DNA of 64,000 bases, from positions 292,239 to 356,238 of the forward strand of contig JAIXMQ010000031.1 of assembly GCA_025716855.1 (NCBI GenBank), in the 5' to 3' direction. The DNA comes from Pilaira anomala. Lineage: Eukaryota > Mucoromycota > Mucoromycetes > Mucorales > Mucoraceae. Position numbers and translations under genes: made by a program. A model generated the notes under the pieces. That model searched no databases. It had not been told where the DNA came from and saw only the letters and a program-made list of their open reading frames with translations. Within the stretch, counting starts at the first letter, position 1. Every line of letters starts with the position of its first letter. Positions 23,891 through 35,696 of this stretch are shown piece by piece.

Positions 23891-24399
23891 ATGTATTATA
23901 TTGAATATTAATACCGAGGATTCACTAATAATCTATACTTGAGACTTTTTTTTTTTTTTTTTTTTTTTACACAAAAACCCGGCAGAATAAACAGCCTTCT
24001 CCCCCCTTTTTTTTCATAACAAAAAAAGCTCTTCTTTGTTTATTTCCAAAAGCAGCAAAACGCTTGGTCCAATCATTACTGCGTTCGAATGAACTGCTGA
24101 TCCAGACTTTTTTTTTTTTTCTCGGACCAGTCAAAGTTACTTTTCTCTTTCTTTTTTATACTTTTTTTAAAGAAAAAGATGCTTTTTAAATATAAAAAAG
24201 TTGGATGTTGAAAACATAAAGCAAATAATAAAAAAAAAACCAGTATACGCATTTCTATTTTTGGCCCAAACTGCCGTAATCATCACTTGAATAAATTTAT
24301 TGTAAAAAGTCCGCAACCTTTCCTTTTTTTTCCAAATGGCAGTGATGACTGTTACAAATATCTCTTTTTTTTTCTACTTTTTATTTTATTATTCTTTTT

Positions 24400-24435
<36 letters not shown>

Positions 24436-24442
24436 TATACAG
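23891..24442. other. Intergenic region with long T tracts
   Basis: Separates the tandem array from the phosphodiesterase gene. It contains several T runs, including about 28 T at 23946-23969 and about 34 T at 24401-24434 just before the ATG. A short upstream exon ending before GTGATG at about 24342 could add two residues (Met-Ala) to the phosphodiesterase; this is not proven. Confidence 0.4.
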
Positions 24443-24607
24443 ATGGATCCACAAACATGTACTATTATTTTATTAAATCAAACCAATCCTTTTTATATTC
24501 ATGATAACGAACAAGATACTTCAACAACAATATCACTATTAAAAACCGTATTTGGCCATGGTAATCTTTATTGTTGTAATAAAATAAAATTTGTCATTAA
24601 TTTTTTA

Positions 24608-24648
<41 letters not shown>

Positions 24649-25677
24649 CTCGTTTTTTTTTTATTGTTTTTGATATCTATTTTTTTTTTCTTAAATATCT
24701 TGATTCACCCTTATTTAAACCCTTATTGACACACCAAAAGTTCGAAAAGAAACAAATATCGAGTCCTGTATAAATTATGTAAACTTATTACCGTCATCTT
24801 CAACGCTATTACTATTCGAATTAGACCAAACAATACCACCAGATGACCAACTCGACTTAATTTCTCAAACTGTTCACCTTATGCCTCATAATATACCTGT
24901 CATTGGTAAGAGTGAAGAAAATATTAATAATGAAAAGACGGGTTACCTAATTTTTTTTTTTTTTTTTTTTTTTACACGCAGTGACTTCCACAAGCCAAGA
25001 TTCAAATTTTATGCTGGAGTGTATCCAAGCAGGAGCAGCCAATTATATATTAAGTCCTTTAAGGCCAGATGTAATAAAGACATTATTTCTGGTAAGTATA
25101 TTAAAATATATATATATATATATGCATACTGCAAAGAATATACAAGTAACAACAATTTTGTCTTTTCTTTCTGTTAGACTCTTCATCGTCAACCTTCGAA
25201 AATAACCGAATCGACACTTTACCAAGATCATCTCGCTTCTTCTAGTACCATTAGTACTGTTGCTTCAGTTATTTTACCGACAACACCTACCGTTATGCCT
25301 TCTCAAACGGATAGAATAAAGGCATTAAATATAAAAGATATCCATAGTTTTACTAGGTCCGTATTAAACAACAGTATTCCAACCACTTCTTCAACCTGTC
25401 CACCATTAACTAGGTACCATATATAAACAGATTGTATATGTGTAATTCTTGACTAATAACTTATAATACCACAGTGAAAACAAGAGATTATTACAAGACA
25501 AAATATCCGTTTGGGACTTTAGTCCATTAAATCTTTCAACAGATGATTTGATTCATTGTGGTGTCATGATTATATCTCAAGTATTTACATTACCTGAAGT
25601 CACACATTTTACACAAGGTAAAAACAAAACAAAACAAAAGTCTATAGTGATGATATTAAAAACTAACTCTTGTATGA

Positions 25678-25710
<33 letters not shown>

Positions 25711-27055
25711 CCAATTGTATCAATTTATTACGGATCTATCAAGTATATATCATGACGAAAATCCATACCATAACTTTGCTCATGCAATTGATGTACTTCA
25801 GTGTATTTATTTCTTTCTTTGTCAGATGGGCTTATTACCTTTAGCTAATGGTACTCAAATCGTGACGGATCCAAAAGCATATCGTATTTTGAGACCAAAG
25901 GATATACTCGCTTTATTAATTGCTGCTATTGGTCATGATGTTGCTCATCCCGGCGTAAACAATGCTTTTCTGGTAAAACAAAAACAAATTGATATACATT
26001 TTTTTTTTCTTCACACTAATCTTTTTTTTTATTCTAGATTAATACTTCGGCACCACTTGCTTTATTATATAATGATAACTCGGTTTTAGAAAGTTTTCAT
26101 GCCATGACTTTATTTCAATTACTAAAAAAGCATAAATTTGATGAAATGTTGGGTCATGATTATACTGGTAAAAAAAAAAAAAAAAAAAAAAAATAAATAA
26201 ATATATACTCACTTGTAAAAGGTTCACTAAACGATTTTTTTTTTCTTTTTTAGAATTTAGAAAGTTAGTCATCACAAGTATATTAGCAACAGATATGGCA
26301 TTACACAGTGACTATGTGCTAAAGATCACCGAACAAAAATTACGATTAGAAGAATCCGATCCATACGATTGGGACGACGCAAAATGTTTAAAGGAACGAT
26401 TATTGTTTTGTGGTGGATTAATGAAATGTGCAGATATCAGTAACGTAGCAAGACCATTTGCACGAGCATATGAATGGGCAAATATCTTGATTGAAGAGTT
26501 TGCCTCACAGGGAGATTTAGAACGTGAATTAGGTTTAAATGTTTTACCAATGAATGATAGATCAAAAATTATATTAGAAGATTCTCAAATCGGATTTATG
26601 AAATTTGTCGCACTTGGTTTATTTACAATCATTGCTGATTATACAGAAGGTTAATATAACTTATTATAGTAAAATATTTACTTTGGCTAATGTTTATGGG
26701 TTCAATAGAATTATCTTTTCCAGTCGATCATATTAAAATGAATTTAGCCATTTGGGAAGATAGGAAACGTGCAAATAGTATAGCACAATCAACCACAACT
26801 ACTGTCACTGATTCAAATCAACAACAACTTGGAGATCAAGAGTGTCATACTCAAGCTGCAAACGCTCTTGGAAAACGAGATGATGATTCTAGTTTTAAAT
26901 TACCTAAAATGCCTGCTGTTGCCATGACAAGTCTATCACAAAATAATACCAACAATGTATATCCACAAAAAGATTCAAATCATGAATTTGATCATACGGA
27001 TTGGGATCCACAAGAAAGTTCTGGTCCTGTTTACTGTCAATGTATTATTCAGTAA
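24443..27055 (+). CDS. 3',5'-cyclic nucleotide phosphodiesterase with receiver-like N-terminus and CaaX end
   Basis: Nine exons: 24443-24560, 24741-24905, 24982-25091, 25178-25413, 25475-25617, 25710-25972, 26038-26167, 26254-26649 and 26709-27055, giving 635 residues. Residues about 40-125 resemble a response-regulator receiver fold (TLLLFELDQTIPPDD; IPVIVTSTSQD; GAANYILSPLRPD). The usual phospho-Asp position appears to hold Glu and the conserved Lys is Ser, so it is probably a pseudo-receiver; PDE8 also has an N-terminal receiver-like region. The catalytic domain has HNFAHAIDVLQ, GHDVAHPGVNN and CADISNVARP, the metal-binding His/Asp set of class I PDEs. It should hydrolyse cAMP and/or cGMP. 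The protein ends CQCIIQ, whose last four residues form a CaaX prenylation motif. Confidence 0.88.
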
Positions 27056-27215
27056 TTCTCTCTCTCTCTCTCCCTTTGTCTCCTTTCCATTATGCAAAAC
27101 ACAACACACACATACTATTATATAGATTGTATATTTAGATATTAAACCGTATATTATTACTTTTTTTTTTTCCTAGAAAAAAAAAAAAAAAAAAAAACTT
27201 TGTTATATTTATTGT

Positions 27216-28541
27216 TTAAGTCATGATGGATGTACTAATAGCATATCCAATAATACAAGCTACAAATATACCAAGTATCATACTTGACTTTGAACTCTTT
27301 TCAACCATAAAAGAATGAAATAAATGTTGTTGTTGTTGTTGTTGTTGATCCATTGGTTTTGTCACTGTATGATTCTCTAAAACTATATCTATAACTTCAT
27401 CATCATCATCTTGTACTAAAGGATATCGATGCTTTGTTAATTCCACATTCTGTACATTACCAAAGAAATCCGTTACTTTCACTTTATCTAAAGGTCGATG
27501 AAATAAGTCGGATCGAATACCAGGATGTGAAGCAATTTTAACTGGATCATAAGTATCAAACTAAAAGTTTTAGAAAAGTTAATTTCTTATTTAATTTTCA
27601 TAACTGCTGCAGCCTTTTTACCAATTCTTGAAGTGTTTTATCACTTGTTTGATCTACATTTTCAAGAAATTCTAAATTATAATAGGTAAAACTATCAATC
27701 ACTGCAACACCAATATCATAATCCGTATGATGCTACCAACTCATGTTAATTTATCTCTCTCTTTTTTTTTTTTCTTTTTTTTTTTTTTTATATACAAGTA
27801 CTTACAGAATATGAACTTTCATCCAATTTACTGCTACCCGTCGCTAAAATGTTGGTTGAATTAATCTTACTGTACATTGTATTGGCTTGACAAGTATCAA
27901 TCATAAACAAGATCTCATTATATCTCTTCTTTTCAGACATTTGTTTAAACGAATCAGCTAAATCATAAGCACTAATTTCCTCTGCATCCTGAAACTTTAA
28001 GAACTCATCTCCACCATGTCCTGTCATATAAACCAAGATATTGGATCGATCGTCGGATAATAATCGTTTTGAACGAGGTGTATCGGGCGAGACTCTTCCG
28101 GTAAGCATTCGAATGAAATTCTCTACAGTGACTTCATATCCTCTATAATCCACTTCCACATTATCTCCGTATAGATCCAATAGACGATTGGCATTATTAT
28201 AGACTGTGGCTGGATACTTGTTTCGTGGATTACAAGAGACATCATCTGCCAACATGAGAATAATGTTTGAATCGGGTATACCTAACCGCTTTACTGTACG
28301 GTACATGGATAATGTATTGGCTACATGTCGATAATTAAACCAAAATCGTGAGGTACAAACCTAAATTCAACGTTTAATCTTTAATTGAATAAAAAAAAAA
28401 AACTTAAATACTTGCTAGCACTGCCCAATTATTTGTATGTCCACTTTGACTAAAGAAACCTTCTACTTTCTCTTCTTGATCACATAAAATACTTGATACA
28501 AGTACAATAAGTATACTTAGTATCCAATTCCATCTTGCCAT
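27216..28541 (-). CDS. GPI8: GPI-anchor transamidase catalytic subunit
   Basis: Four exons, 28416-28541, 27806-28360, 27622-27732 and 27216-27560, all in phase 0, give 378 residues. There is a signal peptide (residues 1-20), then [18 protein letters not shown]. The catalytic His lies in [10 protein letters not shown] and the Cys in [11 protein letters not shown], the caspase-fold dyad of the C13 peptidase family. A C-terminal membrane anchor ([16 protein letters not shown]) matches the fungal and human subunit. Gpi8/PIG-K cleaves the C-terminal signal of precursors and attaches the GPI anchor in the ER. Intron 1 begins GCAAGT rather than GT, a rare GC-AG intron; every alternative breaks the conserved [12 protein letters not shown] segment. 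A short Gln run lies before the anchor. The 3' end converges on the phosphodiesterase gene about 160 bp away. Confidence 0.93.
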
Positions 28542-29307
28542 GGCAAAGAAAAAAAAAATTAGATGAGTGGTATTTATATTAATTTGAAAGTAAAAAAGAA
28601 GTTATGTATCATGCCCCTCCTCTGCAATGTGTATAAATTATACTCCACAAACTCCGCTTTTTTATATCCTCATTTGAAAAAAAAAAAAAAAAAACCGCAT
28701 CATCTTACTTTCACTTGCTATCAAGACATATACGTTACGGTAGATATGTATGGGCTTTACCTGAATGTACAAAAATATTAGGAACATGGTCGAATAACAA
28801 AATGAAAACTGTACGATTGATTATTTTTATTATTATCGAGAAGTAACTATGTTTCACGAAATTATAGAAGATAGTTTAAGAGATGAACATAATTCGCAGT
28901 ACATTATATAAAGCTTATCATAACATTAAACCTCCTGCCTTTATTATCTTGGCTATCATTCATCATTGTATAAGTAAAGCTTCGCCCTTTTGCTTATCCA
29001 ACACAGCGATGATCCCTCTTCCCCCTAATTTTTCGAGTTGGAAATATGAATTAATGCAAAGATTAAAAGGTTTGATATTTGTTACCTATGTTGATGAAGA
29101 GATGACAAAGAGAATTGTTTATTTGTAAATTTTAGTTTCCATTTTGAAATGTTTTAATACTTTAAGTGCTTGACTAATACTTTTAAAACGATTCAGTTTA
29201 TAAATATGATCTTCTCTTTGTTCGACTTGATAATGAAATACACCAAATTTCAACGTAGCCTTTCACTCTTAGAAGATCATAAAGAGTAATTTTTATCAGT
29301 ATTAGTA
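28542..29307. other. Intergenic region with an unassigned open frame
   Basis: Between GPI8 and the start of the U repeat. The plus strand has an 81-codon frame (28883-29128: MNIIRSTLYKAYHNIKPPA and onward) with balanced, coding-like composition, but I recognise no family and see no partner exon. It may be a fragment of a gene cut by the repeat boundary at 29308. Confidence 0.35.
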
Positions 29308-30286
29308 GGTCAAGAAAAATATCTCGTACTATGTGCAGTACTTGATTTGATATACCTCTCACAAGACAGAAAGTTTATATTATATACTCAATTTGAATGC
29401 TGTATGTATTCAACAAGTAGGCCTATATTCAAGCATTTATTCAAAGATACCATAGGTGTTAGTTTTCAATCATGTTTAGCCATGAGTAAAGACTTGCTTT
29501 TTTCTCCACCCGGAATTGTAATTTTGCATTTGTTGTATTCTGACCATATCCGAGATGGTTTATTAGGTTAAATGATATAATATAATAGAATAACTATGCA
29601 TTGTATGTTATTCAATCTACCATCGATGACCACACGCGTATACTATGGAAACCATTATCGTAAAGAGGGAATAAGTATAGGAATTTCTTTGTAAAAGTTT
29701 TAACGAGTTGTAGATCTATCTACACGTGATACGAACAACAATAAATCTGAGATAAATTAAATACAGCTTTTAGGATATGTACCAAAACTTTTCTTTCTTT
29801 ACTTGTTTGTAGCTAAATAAATGATTTAATCTCTATATACAAAAGAAGACTTCGGTTTCCATCGTTCCTTAAATCTATTACAGGTATTATTATTATTTTA
29901 AAAAAAGTCTTCACCTCTTACCAGTTCAACAACAACTACCCGGCGATTAGCTCTTCCATAAAGACAACATGGTTGAGTGATGGATGGATTGTTTGTTCAT
30001 AAACACATGGACTCTTGAATTAAAATATGGGACAGGACAAGAGAAACGGTTTTCTTGTTATAGTATAATAATATGACTATTCTCCTTAACTTTCGTCATT
30101 CGTGTACACACAGGCACTTCAAAAAAATAAAGAAAGAAAAAAAAAAAAAAAAAGAAGAAGAAAAGACGCTGATAGAAGAGCATATTTATATATGTATTAA
30201 AAAGGACACATCAGTATACAAAAGTAAGAAGAGTAGTATAATATGGTATTAGAAACTATCAATCAACAACATTTTTGAAGATGGAT

Positions 30287-30490
30287 TTAATCAAATAGAG
30301 AAGACACTGGTAATGATATGAATGGGAGGATACGTACTTGATAAAAGCTTCTATTAGTTGAGATAATCTTTACACAATTGGGTTTACTTTGAATAATAAA
30401 CTGTGTCATAGTAATAGATATAAAATACATGCTGCTTTTGTTATCTGAGCTACGTTTCCTTGAATGTTTTTTGGATAAATTAAAATGCAT
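30287..30490 (-). other. 67-codon frame downstream of each serine-rich gene
   Basis: The frame MHFNLSKKHSRKRSSDNKSS and onward occurs in all four arms (30287-30490, 41459-41662 on minus; 34757-34960, 45948-46151 on plus) with one Pro-to-Leu change. A GTACGT donor lies inside it after SFYQ, so it could be a first exon. It lies about 250 bases 3' of the serine-rich gene on the same strand. Conservation may simply reflect recent duplication; coding status is unproven. Confidence 0.3.
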
Positions 30491-30743
30491 GGAATTTCAA
30501 TTAAAACGACATTAGCTAATATGGATAAATTAAAATGAAATGAACAACAGTCATCCATGAATCCTTTTCTTTTAGTTGCAATTAAATAAAAACAACTAGA
30601 TGATATGTAGAACTTTTTTTTTTTTGTTTAATCTTTAAAGATTCTTTTTTTTTAACACACAAAAACCAGTTTAAATTATTTTTAATGAATTTTTATTTAC
30701 AAAAATTTTTTTTTTATATACAAAGAAAAAAGACAAGGGAGAC

Positions 30744-32372
30744 TTACAAAAGACGGTTTAAAAGTCTTCCCTTGCCTTTTTTCTTGTTTTTATTTTCTTC
30801 TTCTTCTTCTTCTTCTTCTAAAGTTATAAACAGCATTAGTAAACAATATATATATATCATGATAAGTTTAGCAAATTAATTCTTACCTTCTTTTTCAAAT
30901 TTATCAAACAATGCTGCTAAAGCAGCATCGTTTGATTTTTGCTTGTTAGGAATGAGTGGAATGGTGGAAGAAGAAGAAGAGGAAGAAGAAACAGATGGAT
31001 TATGTGAAGGAGTGGTAAGGGGCATAGGGATTGGCATAATAGTTGGTAAGGATGGTGATGGGGCAGAAGGAGTAGTAACATGCATAGAGGAAGGAATGGA
31101 ATGGGTATTAGCCGGCAAGGCGGAAGAAACAACAGCAACAACAGGGACTCTATCTTCACCATTTTTGTCCTCTTCGATAGGAAAAGGTTGACTTTCTATC
31201 TTCATAGAAGCCAACCCATGACAGAGGTTATTAATCTCTTCCATTGAAACAAAGGGGACATTGAATTCAACATCCTCCATTGTTTCAATGGGGAGATTAA
31301 TAACCTCCAACTTTCCTACCGAGAGGACATTTTCATCTCCAACAGGAGAAAAGAGATCCAGATCCATGTCCTCAGAAAAAGAGGAGGAAAAAGAGGAGGA
31401 AAAAGAGGAGGAAGAAGCACCAGGAGCCAAACAAAAGGAATCACCACCAACCAAGGAAAACGAGGAAGAAGCAGATTTCAAGAAATGTCTTGAGACTGAT
31501 CTCAAGACACAACTTTTACCTCTCGGGCGAGGTTTCTCTACTCGACCAGATTTTACTGCTCTCAAAGTACGAGAAGCAGTAACAACACAGGAAGTAGTAC
31601 CAGGCAAAGAAAAAGCAGCACCAGAAGCAACATCACCAATTGGCGTATTACTAGCCAATGAAAAAGCACCAGAATCAACAGCACCAAATGGCGTAGTAGC
31701 CAACCACGACTCAAGAGATTTATCAGCAATGCTGATTGTTTTAAACCAGTGTTCAAACGAGAATTGGTTCAAGTCAGCACTTTGATCATTAGTAGGTGTA
31801 TACTTGAGATAATCAAGTGGATCAGGACTATTATACAAGTATAAACTACGACAGTTACAAGTGGTACAAATACAAGATGGACCACAACAACCAGCAACAA
31901 CAGAAGAACAACAACAGGCAACAGAAGACGAACAACAAGCGAGAGAAGAAGAAAGGTAAGCTCTAAATCTACTACTCATAAGAGCAAAAGAAGACATGTG
32001 TGACGAATATTTGTCACTATTGTCTATCTTATTGCAGATATTATTAGTAGTAGTAGTAGGAGGAGTAGTAGTAGGAGGAGTAGAGATAGCAGCAGTAGTT
32101 GGTACCAAACCAGATAAATTATTATGGCTATTAGTATTAATAGCAGGGTCAGTGAGGAGGCCAGAAGAGGAAGAGGAAGCAGACAAAATAGGACGGCCAA
32201 CAATTACAGTATTATAAGAAGATGAAGTAGTAGTATACAAATCACTATTTAAACTATTATTAGATTTCAAATTCAAGTAAAAATATACCAATTTTAACAA
32301 GTACACTTACTACAACAAGCAACAACACTTTTCAAATATAACGAATAGAGCATCAATTATGATGGAGAGCAT
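30744..32372 (-). CDS. Serine-rich protein of unknown function, U1 (type alpha)
   Basis: Three exons, 32311-32372, 30887-32253 and 30744-30817, give 500 residues with matching phases and a GTAAGT first donor. The N-terminus is hydrophobic (MLSIIIDALFVIFEKCCCLL), possibly a signal or anchor. A Thr/Ser/Asn-rich part, a Cys-rich patch (residues about 105-140) and a basic segment (RTLRAVKSGRVEKPRPRGK) follow. Next come a Ser-Phe tract, an acidic stretch with DVEFNVPFVSMEEINNLCH, a Pro/Ser/Thr region, and FDKFEKE. The last exon encodes a Glu run and then a Lys-rich tail ending GRLLNRLL. I recognise no domain. The copy is intact and pairs head-to-head with U2. Confidence 0.6.
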
Positions 32373-32408
32373 AATAAGCTGTTAAAAGAAATAAACTTTA
32401 GTACTTTA

Positions 32409-32600
32409 TTAACAACCATATCCTTTTAATATTTTACCATAATAGACATTTTGAAAATAAAATACGCGATGAAAAAGAGGGAGTAAAAAGGATTTTTTCA
32501 AAAGATAAGAATGTTTGTTATTTATACTTTTATGAGCCAATAAAATAAATTTCTTATAATCATTGACAAGATCATCCTTTTTAGGAACTGCACATGACAT
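32409..32600 (-). other. 63-codon frame near the palindrome centre
   Basis: MSCAVPKKDDLVNDYKKFIL and onward lies just upstream of U1; a near-identical copy is at 43819-44010 on plus, upstream of U4. The opposite arms (before U2 and U3) have a 12-base deletion and a changed start and do not encode it. A GTTGTT..CAG intron in the last codons is possible. It could be a small protein or part of the 5' leader of the alpha genes. Confidence 0.35.
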
Positions 32601-32859
32601 TGTAGCTGAAACAACTTTTTACGATAACAATATTATAATTATTAGCATATGCAGTTCTTAAAAAGGATGATCTTGTCAGAAATTTATTTTATTGGCCCAT
32701 AAAAGTATAAATAACAAACATTCTTATCTTTTGAAAAAATCCTTTTTACTCCCTCTTTTTCATCGCGTATTTTATTTTCAAAATGTCTATTATGGTAAAA
32801 TATTAAAAGGATATGGTTGTTAATAAAGTACTAAAGTTTATTTCTTTTAACAGCTTATT

Positions 32860-34503
32860 ATGCTCTCCATCATAATTGATGCTCTATTCGTAATATTTGA
32901 AAAGTGTTGTAGTAAGTTGTACTTGTTAAAATTGGTATATTTTTACTTGAATTTGAAATCTAATAATAGTTTAAATAGTGATTTGTATACTACTACTTCA
33001 TCTTCTTATAATGCTGTAATTGTTGGCCGTCCTATTTTGTCTGCTTCCTCTTCCTCTGGCCTCACTGACTCTGCTATTAATACTAATAGCCATAATAATT
33101 TATCTGGTTTGGTACCCGCCACTGCTATCTCTACTCCTCCTCCTCCTACTACTACTACTACTAATAATATCTGCAATAAGATAGACAATAGTGACAAATA
33201 TTCGTCACACATGTCTTCTTATGCTCTTATGAGTAGTAGGTTTAGAGCTTACCTTTCTTCTTCTCTCGCTTGTTGTTGTTCGTCTTCTGTTGCTTGTTGT
33301 TGTTCTTCTTCTGTTGCTTGTTGTTGCTCTTGTGGTCCTTCTTGTAACTGTCATGGTTTATACTTGAATAATCCTGGTCGACTTGATAATTATAAGTCTT
33401 TACCAAAACTGGTGTTTACACCTACAAATGAGCAAAGCGGTAACTTAAACCGATTCTCATCTAATCACTGGTTTAAAACGATCAGCGTGGCTGATAAATC
33501 TCTCGAGTCGTGGTTGGCCACCAGATCAATTATGGAGGTAGGCCATGATTACTCTTTGTTGGCTACTACGCCATTTGGTGATGATGATGTTGCTTCTGGT
33601 GCTTTTTCTTTGGCGGGTACTACGCCATTAGAAACTTCTTCTTCCTGTGCTGTTACTGCTTCTCCCACTTTGAGAGCAGTAAAATCTGGTCGAGTGGAGA
33701 AACCTCGCTCGAGAAGTAAAAGTTGTGTCTTGAGATCAGTCTCAAGACATTTCTTGAAATCTGCTTCTTCCTCGTTTTCCTTGGTTGGCCGTGATTCCTT
33801 TTGTTTGGCTCCTGGTGCTTCTTCCTCCTCTTTTTCCTCCTCCTTTTCCTCCTCTTTTTCCTCCTCTTTTTCTGAGGACATGGATCTGGATCTCTTTTCT
33901 CCGGTTGGAGATGAAAATGTCCTCTCGGTAGGAAAGATGGAGGTTATTAATCTCCCCATTGAAACAATGGAGGATGTTGAATTCAATGTCCCCTTTGTTT
34001 CAATGGAAGAGATTAATAACCTCTGTCATGGGTTGGCTTCTATGAAGATAGAAAGCCAACCTTTTCCTATCGAAGAGGACAAAAATGGTGAAGATAGAGT
34101 CCCTGTTGTTGCTGTTGTTTCTTCCGCCTTGCCGGCTAATACCCATTCCATTCCTTCCTCTATGCATGTTACTACTCCTTCTGCCCCATCACCATCCTTA
34201 CCAACTATTATGCCAATCCCTATGCCCCTTACCACTCCTTCACATAATCCATCTGTTTCTTCTTCCTCTTCTTCTTCTTCCACCATTCCACTCATTCCTA
34301 ACAAGCAAAAATCAAACGATGCTGCTTTAGCAGCATTGTTTGATAAATTTGAAAAAGAAGGTAAGAATTAATTTGCTAAACTTATCATGATATATATATA
34401 TTGTTTACTAATGCTGTTTATAACTTTAGAAGAAGAAGAAGAAGAAGAAGAAAATAAAAACAAGAAAAAAGGCAAGGGAAGACTTTTAAACCGTCTTTTG
34501 TAA
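32860..34503 (+). CDS. Serine-rich protein of unknown function, U2 (type beta)
   Basis: Frame 32860-34360 plus exon 34430-34503. Relative to the alpha copies it lacks eight bases just before the first donor, so splicing there would shift the frame. Reading through the intron keeps the frame open (MLSIIIDALFVIFEKCCSKL and on), giving about 524 residues. The middle differs from alpha, with LDNYKSLPKLVFTPTNEQSG and an extra RSIMEVGHDYSLL block, while the C-terminal 250 residues are nearly identical to the other copies. It may be functional with a retained first intron, or damaged at its 5' end. Confidence 0.45.
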
Positions 34504-35696
34504 GTCTCCCTTGTCTTTTTTCTTTGTATATAAAAAAAAAATTTTTGTAAATAAAAATTCATTAAAAATAATTTAAACTGGTTTTTGTGTGTTAAAAAAA
34601 AAGAATCTTTAAAGATTAAACAAAAAAAAAAAAGTTCTACATATCATCTAGTTGTTTTTATTTAATTGCAACTAAAAGAAAAGGATTCATGGATGACTGT
34701 TGTTCATTTCATTTTAATTTATCCATATTAGCTAATGTCGTTTTAATTGAAATTCCATGCATTTTAATTTATCCAAAAAACATTCAAGGAAACGTAGCTC
34801 AGATAACAAAAGCAGCATGTATTTTATATCTATTACTATGACACAGTTTATTATTCAAAGCAAACCCAATTGTGTAAAGATTATCTCAACTAATAGAAGC
34901 TTTTATCAAGTACGTATCCTCCCATTCATATCATTACCAGTGTCTTCTCTATTTGATTAAATCCATCTTCAAAAATGTTGTTGATTGATAGTTTCTAATA
35001 CCATATTATACTACTCTTCTTACTTTTGTATACTGATGTGTCCTTTTTAAATATATAAATATGCTCTTCTATCAGCGTCTTTTCTTCTTCTTCTTTTTTT
35101 TTTTTTTCTTTCTTTATTTTTTTGAAGTACCTGTGTGTACACGAATGACGAAAGTTAAGAAGAATAATCATATTGTTATACTATAACAAGAAAACCGTTT
35201 CTCTTGTCCTGTCCCATATTTTAATTCAAGAGTCCATGTGTTTATGAACAAACAATCCATCCATCACTCAACCATGTTGTCTTTACATATAGAAGAGCTA
35301 ATCGGGTAGTTGTTGTTGAACTGGTAAGAGGTGAAGACTTTTTTTAAAATAATAATAATACCTGTAATAGATTTAAGGAACGATGGAAACCGAAGTCTTC
35401 TTTTGTATATAGAGATTAAATCATTTATTTAGTTACAAACAAGTTAAGAAAGAAAAGTTTTGGTACATATCCTTAAAAGCTGTATTTAATTTATCGCAGA
35501 TTTATTGTTGTTCGTATCACGTGTGGATTGATCAAGAAAAAAAAAGAAAAAAAAATAATGGTCCACGTTGATACCTGACCATTTTGGGTTGATTTCTCAT
35601 TCACTGTGACTTTTTGTCCCCCTCGTGTCATAATGAAAATAGAAGGCGCGTTTGAATATATTTGTATATGAATTCAACTTTTTCTTTTTTACATAG

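Larger units (their letters stand above)
29308..35535. repeat. U unit, first copy (near-palindrome)
   Basis: The unit is two arms in inverted orientation around a unique spacer at about 32601-32645. Each arm carries a serine-rich gene reading outwards. The entire unit is the reverse complement of 40868-47145, as shown by the spacer itself, which is inverted in the second copy. The right arm is cut at 35535 (after GTGTGGATTGATCAA), where it joins an A-rich stretch and then unit B. The outer 0.4 kb of the other arms is missing here. An 88-codon frame at 29305-29574 (QEKYLVLCAVLDLIYLS and onward) lies in the outer part; the second unit has a stop in it. Confidence 0.85.

Noticed and set aside
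24287..24442. N-terminal extension of the phosphodiesterase through the poly-T region
   Set aside because: It would translate into a run of Phe residues; the ATG after the CAG acceptor at 24441-24442 is better.
31261..31785. 174-codon frame antisense to the serine-rich gene (and equivalents at 33549-33986, 42425-42862, 44649-45185)
   Set aside because: It mirrors the Ser-Phe and acidic tracts of the sense gene; the sense strand has introns in phase and conserved ends. The Glu/Lys runs are the complement of Ser/Phe codons.
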